Assembly: GCA_014898415.1 (NCBI GenBank)
Contig: RCTD01000023.1
Coordinates: 868,001 to 932,000, forward strand
Origin: Stromatinia cepivora
Taxonomy: Eukaryota; Ascomycota; Leotiomycetes; Helotiales; Sclerotiniaceae
Reading direction: 5' to 3'
Length of the DNA stretch: 64,000 nucleotides
Shown: in pieces, positions 24,841-36,856 of the stretch
Position numbering within the stretch: position 1 is the first letter of the stretch
How the letters are laid out: each line of letters opens with the position of its first letter
Notes under the pieces: generated by a model
What the model saw: the letters and a program-made list of their open reading frames with translations, nothing else
What the model was told of the DNA's origin: nothing
Databases searched by the model: none
Program-made: the position numbers and the translations under genes

Positions 24841-25474
24841 ACTGAGAAGATTGTGTTGTTGAACTCGGCTTATCACATGCAAATGAATTTTGAAACCAGG
24901 AGGGAGGGGAGCTTTGACCAGCGAAGGATACAGATACAGTAGTGAAAATACTGGGTACTTGAAACTTTTGATGATAACCACACGAAATCAAATTATCGAT
25001 GAAATGAATAAAGCCAGGAACTGCGAGTCACTTAAGATATACCTCTAGAAGTTCTGTGGAGATCTCCTGCAGTATTGGTATTGGTAGCCATATTGAGTTG
25101 TGATGCGAACGAGGTTAAACTGATTGAATCGAATCGAGCTCCTTCCGCCCGAGAGATGTCAATCTGGCACGTGCATTGTGGTTCAACATCCACTGCATTG
25201 GTATTGTTTCATCTATTTCCTGCATTCCTACATATCTCATTCCTCTAACCATTTTAGGAATTCCGTTGGAGAATCATTTTAGACAATGGTAAAATGAGTT
25301 GGTATCATTGGTAATTTTCGGTGCTTGTTATTTTATTTCTATCATGATTGTCTATAAATCTATTGAAAACGCGGGGAATCACCGCAATAGTATACAGTTT
25401 TGGAGTCAACTCCTCTATAATAATTACTAACCTCAGGTAAGACAGGTAAGATCTTACCTTAGGAGATGCTTACA
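24841..25474. other. Intergenic with a 16-bp perfect palindrome
   Basis: This holds the leader and promoter of the gene to the left and the 3' region of the carrier gene to the right. AGGTAAGATCTTACCT at 25444-25459 is a perfect palindrome, 16 bp beyond the carrier stop codon. No coding sequence seen. Confidence 0.5.
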
Positions 25475-26607
25475 TCACATTGGACTCCCCTGGGCTTTCT
25501 CCCATTTTAGTAAGAGTCGTAGAACTCGTTCATATGTCCACATAGTGACGGCACTAGCTGGCGCCGCCTTGAAAAGACTATTGCTGTTAGCACAAGAAAA
25601 TCTCAAGCTGATCTTCTACATACCTGACTGTCAATCCTCGATAAAGCCCTCGATAACCTTCGTTTTGTATTATGTGTCGCATGGTCCGAAATACACCATT
25701 GTAAACTGGAATGTTCTTATGAACGTATCTTTCTCTTGTTGGCCCTTGTACTTGCAATCTCTTCCTAATCAAATCAAATGGAAATATGCCTGTTTTTGCA
25801 ATAACTGAAGCAATAACTCCAGCAGTTGCATCTCCGGATCCAAAGGGCATGTGTAGAGTTCCTAACGGGAGACGTAAACTCTCGTATGTGGCAAAGAAAA
25901 TCCCCATGTACGGTATAATTTGTCCAATTCCAGCCCCAAGTCCTTGGAAAAACCCTCTCGGTCCTTCATTAACGGCAATATCACGGATAGAGGCTCGGAG
26001 AGAAGTATATATCCTTTCTACTCCTTGTGCAGCGAATCGTGTACGGAGTAAATCGAGAGGATAAGTGGCGGTCGTAGCGACAGCTCCTGCAGATGCTCCG
26101 GCAATGAAACTTTCAGCAGCAGCTGGCATTCTGTGTTCCCCGACAGTATCCTGAAGGGCCAGCGTAACAGATCTGTACGTCGTGAATTGAATCGCACTGT
26201 ACGAAACGTACATCAACTCTGCTGGAACATTTCCCTTCCATAATGCCGACAATCCTTCCTCTCGGAAGATACGTTTGATCGTAGGAAGTGTGCCTTTGTA
26301 AATTGGTGATCCTCGCAGATCCCGATGAGAGAGAGGGTCTGATGCGGAATGTGATTGTAATTGCAGGCGAATCTTAACAACGTCCAGGGGAGCGATCACG
26401 AATCTGCGCGAAAAAATATGAGCATGAGATTTAAAGTCGACCAATTATGTATTTACCTAGCAATCAATCCAGCTGTTGCACCAGCTATCATTGATTGGGT
26501 TTTGGAGCCCTAGATATGCATCAGTTTCTTGATTTTGTGGGACAGTGGTACGTTTATAAAACCTTCAGCCTTACCTCATCTTTCAGATGCTCAGCGCTTC
26601 TAGACAT
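25475..26607 (-). CDS. TPC1: Mitochondrial thiamine pyrophosphate carrier (322 aa, 4 exons)
   Basis: Exons 26575-26607, 26457-26509, 25624-26403 and 25475-25577 join in phase to 322 codons. The protein has three repeats of about 100 residues, each with the mitochondrial carrier signature: [12 protein letters not shown] in the first, P-L-D-L-L-R-T-R in the second and [13 protein letters not shown] in the third. The repeats are followed by E-G-x-x-(A/G)-L-(W/Y)-(K/R)-G-type sequences. Order and wording match fungal TPC1, an inner-membrane carrier that brings thiamine pyrophosphate into the matrix, where pyruvate and 2-oxoglutarate dehydrogenases need it. Length agrees with the family (about 310-330 aa). 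The tiny first exon ([11 protein letters not shown]) is supported by canonical splice sites. It is divergent from the dioxygenase gene at 26952, with 344 bp between starts. Confidence 0.88.
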
Positions 26608-26951
26608 ACATCTGACGTTCAGAATGGTATTGAAGCTTGAGATTGAATATTGATATCAATCCTTATGCTCTAGATTTCCAAGGAGGTGTGTAAGATAGAA
26701 AAGCAATGAGAAGAGTACGCTATGTCCAAAGAAGGATAGTAGTTTTTAGCATAAAAATGATTACGTAACTCGCTCCTTCACAAGTAAAGGGCAAACTCGA
26801 TCAAGCCTTGAAATTCTCAAGGTGGCTCTCTCTATCTTGACAGTCTTGATATTCTCTGGCGGAGAGTAGGTCCATATACTGGTATTCAATCACTGCCCAT
26901 TTCAGGTCAATATACCCTTCACTCTCGCTTTCAAAGACTGGAATTGAAAAG
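26608..26951. promoter_or_regulatory. Shared divergent promoter region of TPC1 and the dioxygenase gene
   Basis: Only 344 bp separate the two start codons. I see no clear TATA box. Because both products are predicted to be mitochondrial, shared control is plausible but is inference. Confidence 0.4.
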
Positions 26952-28502
26952 ATGAGTGCCTTGCGTCTTGGCCTGAAGTTTGGTCGTCGAGCCGCTATAT
27001 CACGTCCTCTTTTGGCAACCCTGTGCGTCTCTCACATTCATCGGAGATTGTTTGCAGCTCAGAGTAGCGACACAAATCAACCAAGTCCTCACAACACATC
27101 GCCCTCATCCAAGCAGACATCTGATTCACAGGTATTATAAGGGATCTTTTAAGTAAGGCTCATGTTAACCTGAAATCAGAACGCTAAATTCCCTTTCGAC
27201 TTTGAGATCATCGACGATAGTTCTCAGGTCATAAAAGTCAACGGCGTATCTTATCCCCCTTTGTTCCTCCGCGATGCTTGTGGCTGCCATAGATGCGTTG
27301 ATCCTTCCACAAAGCAGAAGAACTTTCAAACTTCCGACATTCCTTCTGAGATCAAGGTTACTTCCATTCTACCGGATGAAAATAGAAATTTAAATTTTTC
27401 TTGGAATAACGATATTCCAGGCTACGGATCAGGCCATGTTTCGTCGTTTTCCGAAAAGTTCTTCGAGACGCATTCTTCACCCGGAGCCCATCACTCAGAC
27501 CGTCATAATAACATTAGACCTATCGGGTGGAATGCAAAAAAGATTACTAAGAAGCTGCAATATGTAACCTTTGATGATTACATAAACACCGAAGAAGGCT
27601 TATTTAGAGCTTTGATCATGCTTCGGGATTATGGACTGCTCATCCTTAGAGATGTGCCAGAGTCAGAAACATCAGTTGTTGATATTGCAAAACGTATCGG
27701 TAATCTTCGGGACACCCTCTATGGAGTTACCTGGGATGTTAAGTCTGTTCCTCAGGCTAAGAATGTAGCCTATACATCTCGGTATTTGGGCTTGCACATG
27801 GATTTGCTATATATGGCTAACCCTCCGGGGTTTCAGTTCCTTCATTGTTTGCGGAACACCTGTTCGGGTGGCTCATCTATCTTCTCCGATGCTTTTCACG
27901 CTGCTGGGCAGCTTGATCAGCATAATTTCGATGAGTTGTGCAGACAGAAAATCCCCTACCATTACCGCAACGCAGGCGAACATTATCATTATAAACATCC
28001 TGTGATATTGTCCAAACCAATAAACCGTGGGACAGGAACAAAATCCGGCAAGTTCGCTGCTATTAGGCATATTAATTATTCGCCGCCATTTCAAGCGACA
28101 TTTGATGTCCCGTCTATTTCGGTGCCGGTGGCTGAAGCTTTAAGGCAATTTGCATCTCGAGTAGAGGCGCCTGAAAACATGTATGAATACAGGTTACAGG
28201 AGGGGGAATGCGTCATTTTCAACAACCGAAGAGTACTTCATGGCAGGAAAGAATTTGATACATCAGCTGGGGAGAGATGGCTTAAGGGAGCTTATATTGA
28301 TACTGATGTCTTCATGAGTAGGTACCGAGTCTTGGTCGAAAAGTATCAAAATCAGGATCGAAGTTTCCTTCGCACTCATGCTAGACATATCTGTTGGGAT
28401 ATTGAGAACCCCGAGACTGGCAGGATGGAAAGTGATCCTCATAAAGTTTGGGAGATAAGTAGAGACCTTCCCCAGACTGAGGGTTATGCAAATATTATCT
28501 GA
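26952..28502 (+). CDS. Gamma-butyrobetaine dioxygenase-like protein (500 aa, 2 exons)
   Basis: Exons 26952-27131 and 27180-28502 join in phase. Residues 1-40 are Arg-rich and amphipathic without acidic residues, as in a mitochondrial presequence. Residues about 75-110 carry the N-terminal zinc-binding domain typical of this family (R-D-A-C-G-C-H-R-C). The TauD-type 2-oxoglutarate/Fe(II) dioxygenase core follows, with iron ligands H266-x-D268 (in L-H-M-D-L-L-Y) and H414 (V-L-H-G-R), and the 2-oxoglutarate-binding Arg probably at R426 (E-R-W). The enzyme would hydroxylate gamma-butyrobetaine to L-carnitine. The sister family, trimethyllysine dioxygenase, has the same fold, but the P-P-G-x-Q-x-L-H-C text after the H-x-D motif reads more like the butyrobetaine branch. 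Fungal GBBH-like proteins with relaxed substrates exist, so exact specificity is open. Confidence 0.8.
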
Positions 28503-30026
28503 GGATGCTCTCGAGTACTTTAGCAATTCAAAGTTCTTCAAGGGGTATACAGAGTTTAGGATTTTCAAGAGTCCGGAGTGCAGTCCATCATTGAGGACTG
28601 CTCGTTGTTCGAGGTCTTGGCCAATATCGAACATACAATTCACTTGGAGTATTGAGTTTGTTTGGGATATCAAGCTATACCCCAAGACTCACGGCTTCTT
28701 GAAGATTTAAAACGTTCCGGGTCCATTCCGGACAATTGGAAATCCTGACCTGGTTGTTAGGAGCATTCATGTCTAAAGTTGTCTATGATAGTGTGTACGT
28801 TCATCTGCTATCTAGTTCTCTGTACTTTCCAGAAATGAACAAAACCTGCCTCCTAAGCATATGTCTTTTACGGCCTGGGCAATGCTGAATATATGCCGGA
28901 TCATTTCACTCCTACTTTCATCTCGTTTCAGACTGACATTAACATGCCTGCAATAGGTTCTACGAACCAGTTCGCATTGGAGTGAAGCATTATATTTGTT
29001 GCTCTAGTGTTTCATTTATGTGTCCTACAGTGAACCTGATCACAGCTCTGTTCATGTTTCCTATTTTGGATTCAGAACCTCATAAGCTTCACTGTATATT
29101 TCGCGTTGGTTTCAAGGAGACCGTTTATACAGAGATACACGCATAGTAGCCTTCTCGATTGTCTTTTCTACTTTTTCGTGCAATGGCTTTATGGAAAGCT
29201 TCATCCACTCGAGCTCCTGCGCGTTGTAGAATTTGTGGAATGTATGATTTTATACGATTTTTAGATTTGGACGACGAACCCCAAGGGTCAAGTCTTACGA
29301 AAATCACTTGGTATCTGTCCCGTCTAATAATAATTATACCGGGCAGTCCTTCAGTCTGAGGTACCAAATATTTCAACGACATTTTGCGCATTTATCTGTG
29401 TTTCGTGATGTATATAGCTTTGCGGTACCATCCCAGTATGCAAAAGGACTTGGTCAAAGTAGTGATTGATGAGTACCTATCACCGCCTGAGGAGAGAGTC
29501 CAAGGCTATCGAGTGGTTAGAAAACAAATATGGTTCTAACGGAGCTGTGTACCCAAATCAATGTTTGAACTTTGCATCATGCATAATATTCACCATACTA
29601 TTGATCAATATAATGCCAGGCACCTTATTGATGGATTCATTGGTCCTGGTGGACCCCTGAACCGACTCGCGAGACCTTCGGTCGATACTTACTCATTCAC
29701 CTCTAGGAACCAGGAATTCTTTTGTGATTTTGCAGGATGGTACATTTTAGAGTCAAGCTAATTAATCAGCACACATAAAGAGAAATGGAAGGTTGAGCAA
29801 TTTATTAATTAAACCGAAGATGCACAAATCCGCAAAGCAGCTACGGCACCAATGGAGTTTGAAGCCGTACTTTGAAGCCGTACTTTGCATACTACGGTAG
29901 TTACGGTACAGCCAACAACCAAAGCAAAAGATTAAAACTTTGAAAGAAAGTATAAAGACGATCATTATAAATCTTTCTAACATTAAAACACTCCACGCAC
30001 TAAACACTACACTAGACTAAATTACC
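28503..30026. other. Intergenic, only weak small open frames
   Basis: It includes the 3' region of the dioxygenase gene. An 88-codon minus-strand frame at 29125-29391 is basic and contains no recognisable motif, and short plus-strand frames lie at 29466-29761. None has support beyond being open. A 13-bp unit, TTTGAAGCCGTAC, is duplicated in tandem at about 29858-29883. Confidence 0.45.
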
Positions 30027-30602
30027 ATGCAAATCATCGTCAAGGTTCTATTCACTTTCTTCGTGCCATTCATGATCATCTATTTGATTTCATGCGGATA
30101 CCAAGCCAGTTCCGTCTCAGCTACATCAAGTATTAGTATCGTCTTTTCGCTAATGCGAATCCTAAGTCGAGTCTTCGCGAAGGATGTTGTGGCGATAAAT
30201 CGCTGCTTCGGATTCGGTCATTTGACCTTTGAACTTGATTCTGTGGCTGCAGAGGCTTTTGATTGCGATGCACTGGGAATTCGCGGCGGCGATGGGAAAG
30301 CTAATGAAAAGATTTCTCGGTCTGGTGTGTATGGGGTTTGGATCTAGTGTTCAGGGATACATATGGTTGATGGTTGAAGTGGTGGAGAAAACGGCTGATC
30401 TTGGAATTTTGCCAAGATTGTTGAAGCTTTTGCTGAGCCAATTCTTGCTGGTGACCTGATATCAACGTATCCACGAATGCTCTCCACAACAAATCGATAT
30501 TTTACCAAGAGTAGCGGCGCATTCAAAGAATCACTGGGCTATGATCTTTCGGTCGAGTTAAACCAGACATATTTGGAGATATGGAGGCCACTGCAACCAT
30601 AG
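30027..30602 (+). CDS. Possible small two-exon protein, unknown (161 aa), or gene remnant
   Basis: A tentative model with exons 30027-30326 and 30417-30602. Exon 1 begins with a strongly hydrophobic N-terminus (residues 1-22), consistent with a signal peptide or anchor. Exon 2 encodes an ordered-looking segment (for example S-T-Y-P-R-M-L-S-T-T-N-R-Y-F, then an E-I-W-R-P-L-Q-P end). The proposed intron has a GTGTAT donor, a GCTGATC branch site and a CCAAG acceptor, and joins in phase. Without the splice, exon 1 stops at 30347 and exon 2 has no start, which would mean a decayed gene. I do not recognise the family. Confidence 0.3.
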
Positions 30603-31936
30603 AAACAAACTTCTTCGCGGGAACGCATAAAAATTTTACTCGGGGGGGAACTTAAAAAAGGAGGAATTCCTGCGTGGGGAACACGTGCTCATTCTCTACT
30701 ATGCAAGCGTTTGTGGAAGGAAATGGGATTGTTTGGTACTAAATAATATAATTTATACTGTACTGTGAGTTCTGAGATGCACGGGAAGGTTCAAAACTAT
30801 CGCTAAGATTCATGGCAGTAGGCGTGGCTTAACTTTTAGTCCTTTTTCGCGGATAAAAGAGTTGTGCTCAACTAGCCACAATGGATTGATTAGTAGTCTG
30901 GGGCAAGCAAGGCCAGGGAAGACAATAATTATACTGATAGTGCACGAATTCATACTATCTTCACCAAAGATCATCCTCCATTCGAAAATTGTCAGATCGT
31001 AAAGTCAATAGCCCCGCCGAGGTGGTGCGGAGAGAATGATGATGCTGAAGTTGGTGGTGAGGGCCAAAGCTTATGAAAGGTATATAATTGCAGAGGGAAG
31101 TGGACTGTAGCAGAGAGTCGACGATGAAATTGTTAGATGGCGTTCTGAGCATTCTGTGATTTACTTGAGAGCTCAGACTTGATGGGCGCATGAAAGACGC
31201 TGGAGAAAATAGGCTTCGACTCTGTTTGTGAGTTTGGTGGGTCATTCGGACAATTGTCATAATCTTCCTGGGCTTTCTCGTGCATAATGAGTGTGTATAT
31301 GAGTTTATTGGTAGGATAGGCTCTGCTAGCGTTAGTTTTTTATGTTCAATTCTAGACTAATTTTATACGCCTAAGCTCTCGGTAAAATTCTCTGTGTCTT
31401 GGCACTCAGGAGGTTGAAAATAGTTATAATATTCCCTTTCATCCGGTCTCCCCTAAGGCCGTGAAATTCCTTGTATGATAAATAATCTGAGGTTTAATAA
31501 CCGAAATCCTCCATTGTCTCTCTACTTTCACAAAAGTCTGCTGTATATATGAATAAACTATTTGTTGTCTGACAAGTTGGAGTAGAGCAAGAGTGTGGGC
31601 GTATGGTGATAGACAGACGTCTCGTGTCGCACAGCGGGGAAGTAATGATAATCGTCGATGTTACACTTATCATTTAGACAAGTATCTTCTGACTGCGATC
31701 ACAATAAACATTTTTTGCAGTAAAAGTATTTAGATATAATCTCCATTTTATTTCATTAGTAGACGTTCGTCTAACTAATTTCCGAATACTGTAACAGGAT
31801 GTACCCGAAAACTCTAGTATCTATCATCTGCGCCCATTGCAGGAATTTAAGAAAACATTTTGCCTACTATCCATCCCCCCGAAAACTCAAGAAAAATTTG
31901 TGCAAAGTCCGATCAAATAAATTCCTCCAGAAGTAT
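30603..31936. other. Intergenic, no gene seen
   Basis: About 1.3 kb downstream of the glucanase gene 3' end. Short open frames on both strands show no motif. Confidence 0.5.
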
Positions 31937-34900
31937 CTAGCAGTTGATACCAGCGCTGTCGAAACAACACTCAGGATCAGTGCCAGCGCACTCGCCTGCA
32001 GGGTTGCAATTGCACATTGCCCAAGGAGGTGGACACCATTCATTGACACAACAGTCAGGATTGAATTTGCCACCAGCTCGCTCCAGACAGTCGTCCCCAA
32101 CGCAGAGTTCGCAATCTCTCGTTGTCCAGAATTCTCTAACTTCCAACCAGGGCGCAGCCACCGCCAGACGGGTGGCCTGAGGAATGGGAGGAATGATAAG
32201 GACGGTAGGAAATGGCATGGCGTTGGAAGGATATACGGCTGAAGTGACTGTGCCAGGCGTAAGCATTGCGGAAGGCAGTCCGATATCCTGTGATTTGTAA
32301 TGCCAAAACCATCCGGTGGTGCTGGGAGCATAGAAAATTGCATATCGCTCGGTGCCCATGATGGCGACGCCATTTTGGGGCTGACCGGCAATTTCTGTGC
32401 CTCTTACGACAAGAGGGTTGTTTTGATCGTCAGTTTCTTCTTCTTGGTCACCTGGAACTCCAGATGGACAATAAGGTGCTTCCTACAACATACGCGTATT
32501 AGTGTATGTATATGATAGAAGGCTTTGGGAAGAAATGAGTGTGTTAAGGCAGACACTGGTTGTACTTACAGTAGTAGTAGATGTTGCTTGAATATCACAC
32601 CCTGAGACCACAGATGATTTAGTAGTTGTGCATGAGCCAGTTTGACATGAGACTAGAAGAAAGAGAAGTTAGTAATTGACTGTTAAATACAGATTCAAAC
32701 CAAACCGAGAATGAAAAAATTGCTTTGGGTAAAAACGAAGATGCAGAGAATGAAATTAAAACAAGGTTGGACATCGAGGAATCACACATGAACAGGACGT
32801 ACCAAATATATCTGTAACAGTCGAGGTTTCACACTCTGTCTCTGTCTCTGGCTCTGAAGTAGGATTGCCGGAAGTATCGCAGTTCATTGAGCAAATGGTT
32901 CCACATTTCGCGGTGCAGGTTGGCTTGGGCGGACCGGTGTCAAATCTGGTTGTGCGTGCAGACTTGTTTGGACGGCAGTTAATCTTGAAAAGACCGACAT
33001 TAATGCAGGGCGAAGTTGGTACTGGAGGCAACGGAAGGGGAGGAAATGTTGGCCAGGGGACGTTTGGAGGTGTAGGATTAGGCACACTAGGCAATTGAAA
33101 AGTCAGTAATTGCTCATTAAAAAAGGTTCGGAGGTGAAGTAGATAACCACCAGGAAATGAAGACCACAGAGCTGCAGTTTGCAATTGGGAAGTGCGACTT
33201 ACGGGCTCCAATAATAACCACTTGATTGTACCGGTACTGTAACAATGATAATCGGAGAAGTAGTTTGCCCTGAGGTTTTTGGTACTGGAATGGAGATAAC
33301 TGCTGTTGTAGGCGTAGGTACACTGGTCAAGGTAGTAATCTGATCCACGGAGTAAGTTTGGCAGTATACTACGAATCCAGAACAAAAAGTAGTCGTTGGC
33401 AAAGCCGACCACTCAACTGGAGGATATAAGCTGTTAAAGCCACCTGGTGAGGTCGTAGTAGTAGCTAGCACACCCCCACCGATACGCCAATTGACTGGTG
33501 TAGTAACTGGATTAAACCACAGCTTCGTCGTATACACAATTGAGATCATGTTGATGGTTATTTGCAGAGGAGCCGGCTTGAAACTCGAAGTCATGGCAAA
33601 TGACATTCCGGCAGACGTAGCAAACTCGATATCCATGCCGAAGAAAGAAACCACTGATCCCGTACTTGGCTTGGGTGTGACTACAGTGGTGACTATGGTA
33701 GCGTCGTTACCGATGCCGAGAGCTAAAGTAGTTGTAACACCGGGAAAAGAGAAGACAGTTACACCAGGGTATGTACTTGGAGGGAAAATCTACAGAAAAG
33801 AAAGGAATTAGTAACTAGTTGATGAGGAGACCTCCGAAAGGGAGATGAGGAGTTGAAGTTGTGTTAGAACTCAACAGGATGTCCATAGGAGAATACAAAA
33901 TATTGGACTGGGGCGGAATAATAAAGGCCGATTATACTCACAAGTGTACAAGGGATTTTTCCGTCAATTTCAGGGGCTTCAACCGTATATATGGATGAGT
34001 CGACATACACAGGACCTGAACCATCTTCAAGCAGACCCTAAAATAAGTTATTAATAATCATTTCCAAGATAAGCATTGAGAGGTAAAGCAAAAAAAGTCA
34101 AAAGACATATACCAAAGATTCACCTAAGCAACCAGACAGACTTGGTTGTTTAGATAAAATTTTGGGATATGAGGTAAAAAAAAACGAAGTCTACTTACGC
34201 ATACATCGCTGGGACACCATCCACGCGAGCAAGCGAATTGGCAAAGTGGCCCGAAGGTAGCGTGATCGAGACCTTTTGCAGGGGCGGATACAATATTGGG
34301 GTTTGCCTTCGGTGGGACATTCAATGGACCTTGGGCAGTGCAAGTCTAAAATCCAGAGGAATCAGTAACTATCTATTAGAGAGTTCCATACTGTAGTATG
34401 GAAGCTTCGAGCCACGTTCAATGACAAGGGGGATAGAAGACGACTCGTCTACTTACGCAAGCGTTGATCGGGCAATATCCAAAGTTGCATGCAAAACTGC
34501 AAAGACCTTCAAGTAAGCCAACACCACTACCAAGGATACAAGCTGGAGGCGTAAATGGGGAGACTGTAGGTGTGGCCATCGGTAGGCCGGATACCGTACC
34601 ACACTAGATCAATTTAGAATTAGTAATTGCTTCCCAAAAGGGGTGTGAATGATAGCAAGTATGTGATTGGACAAAGAGTACCCAAACATAGCCGCATATT
34701 AGGGAATGCGATAACAGATCGACAACGAAGGAAGGGATCTTACATGCTCTGGGGGGCAGTAGCCATAAACACAAGCAAAATTGCATAGACCCTCGAAGTT
34801 TGCATCTGCTCCAGCAATAGGATACCCCACTGGTCCTGAGACCTTTGGCAGAACTGCTTTACCCATACCAGTACAATAGCAGGCACCTTTTGGACAGTAA

Positions 34901-36856
34901 CCAAGTGCACAGGAATATGCGCAGAGCTTCTGAAAATCCCCAGCGCCAGAACCACTGGTACAGTTCAAACTGCAATTAGGGACGTCAGGGACAGCAATTG
35001 ATGAATCTCCGACTGCACCCATAACATATGCATTGAAGTTTGCAATACCTTGTTCGCACTGGTTTGAGATGTTGATGTTACCGATAGATGAGCATATGAC
35101 TGTGTCACCTCTCATGATTACGATTATGACCGGTCCAACGCCATTGATGTTGACACTTCCGTGATATACACCCACTCCTCCATATGGTTTCTTCAACCAT
35201 TTGGCTCCAGTGTCGACTCCACCGATGGTGACATAAACATCTGCATACGAAGAGAGAAGTGCGGAGAAGAAGACTTTGTCTTGCGCCACCTGAGATGGAG
35301 GAAATTCGATCAATAGTCTAAATACATCAAACATTAGCAAGTATATTCAAAAAGCAGGAACTGGAAGAAGAGTATCTCTCTTATACTGACTGGGAAGCAG
35401 TGTTTCCAGTTGTGCCGTTGGTACTGCAGCCTGCACTATTTGGGTTTGGGCGATACCAGGCTTGAACCATCTCTTGGTATATAGGTGATGTTCCACTCTT
35501 GTACATTTCAATAATGAAAGGAAGGAATAGGAGCCAGGCATCATGGTCCATTCCTAATGCATAGTTGTAAGGAGCACTTGCCATTGCATCCATGGTAGTA
35601 TCATCGATGGGTCCAACTGTGACATAATGTAATTAGTAACTATAGTAGAACAGGTGAGTGATGCTGAGTAGAAATGCAACTTACCATAATGAGATTCTCC
35701 ATAATCATTCCAGGATATGATCTCAACAAGATCAGGTTGCCAAAAATGGATCTCTTCCCATCGGTCATACCATAAATCATCACCTCGCCAAATCCAATTC
35801 TTATGGAAGTCGGGCAGATTAGTGTAGAACCAAGGGCTTACAGGCATCATGTAAGGCATTCCATTAAGAAACTGGTTGTATGAAGCATCAACATCTGTAA
35901 GACCGGAGAATCAGCAATTACCTGTCAAGGAAGAGTGACTGGACTAGATACGACAAATACCATAGACACAAGCATATAAAGGATACAGAAGATAGTAATA
36001 AAACAAAATATGGCAGTGGGGAAGAATTAAGAAGAATAAAAGGACTTACATGTGTTCATATCTGTGTTTCCCCAAGGCCAAGCTGTATCATGTCAGTATC
36101 ATGCCAGGAATAGTGGTAGTCTTCACTCACCAGCCCAACTGAAAAGTCCATCTGCAACACCTACATCTACAGCGGCCTTGGCACCTAGAGAAGACCAATC
36201 TGGAATAAAGAAAACACCAGTCTGTGCCTTGATGTAGATCCAATCATCAGAAGCACCTGGTCCTTCGAAGGTAGAGACCAAAGGCTTTCCTCTATATATG
36301 AAGTAAGCTTCATTGTCTTTGTATTGATTAATGTAACTCAAAACTTGGTCTCTAGGCCAGTCACCAGCATAGTCGAAGGAGAAAAGACACTTGAAATTGA
36401 CTTTTCTAGCAGCTTCGAAGGCATATGCTACTGAAGTCTCTAAATTCTTGTCTGTAACCGCCATATTCAAGACAAAAGCATCAATTCCAGCTCTTCTTGC
36501 AGTCTGTGATAATTAGTTAAAGCCACCAAAGGATATTGAAGATAAATATCTTAAAGAATAAACCAAACTTACTGTCATGTCTCGCTCCCACTGTGATGAT
36601 TGCCAGTTGTAAACATTACCAACCTAGTTAAAATACTCAGTATTGAGGGTCAAAGGAAGATGTAAACAGATATCAGGATTGTACTAACCATAAAATGAGC
36701 AAACACAGCTTTGCTAGCAGAGGTACTACAGGTGATCTGAGCAGCTGCTGAGGCACGTTGAAAATGATTCAGGTTGGTATAACCAGGAAGACAGACTACA
36801 GCATTGAACTGCAAAGAGATGGCTAGTAGCCAGCTGAAGAGTTGGAGAATCTTCAT
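31937..36856 (-). CDS. Secreted alpha-1,3-glucanase, GH71 family (1174 aa, 14 exons)
   Basis: Exons: 36689-36856, 36573-36623, 36131-36503, 36050-36082, 35685-35894, 35391-35616, 34744-35317, 34457-34603, 34199-34345, 33942-34037, 33203-33789, 32803-33086, 32570-32652, 31937-32482; all phases close at 1175 codons. Residues 1-22 are a signal peptide. The GH71 core (about 45-430) shows V-F-A-H-F-M, then A-G-I-D-A-F, F-S-F-D-Y-A-G-D-W, S-T-F-E-G and S-W-N-D-Y-G-E-S. GH71 enzymes cleave alpha-1,3-glucan, a fungal wall polymer, in wall remodelling or mycoparasitism. After the core come three cysteine-rich repeats (C-x-F-A-C-x-x-G-x-C-P), the last two each on one exon of exactly 147 bp, then a Thr/Pro-rich section and Cys-rich tails. 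The donor of intron 6 is GTCAGT, chosen because it alone keeps the frame. Confidence 0.85.

Noticed and set aside
24608..24991. 127-codon minus-strand frame over the N-terminus of the acidic protein
   Set aside because: It is a different phase of the same DNA; the chosen frame continues for 386 codons.
29125..29391. 88-codon minus-strand frame
   Set aside because: Basic and motif-free, with no neighbour or splice support; kept only as a remark on the gap.
31867..32391. 174-codon minus-strand frame at the 3' end of the glucanase
   Set aside because: It overlaps the last glucanase exon in another phase; the exon frame continues the protein in phase.
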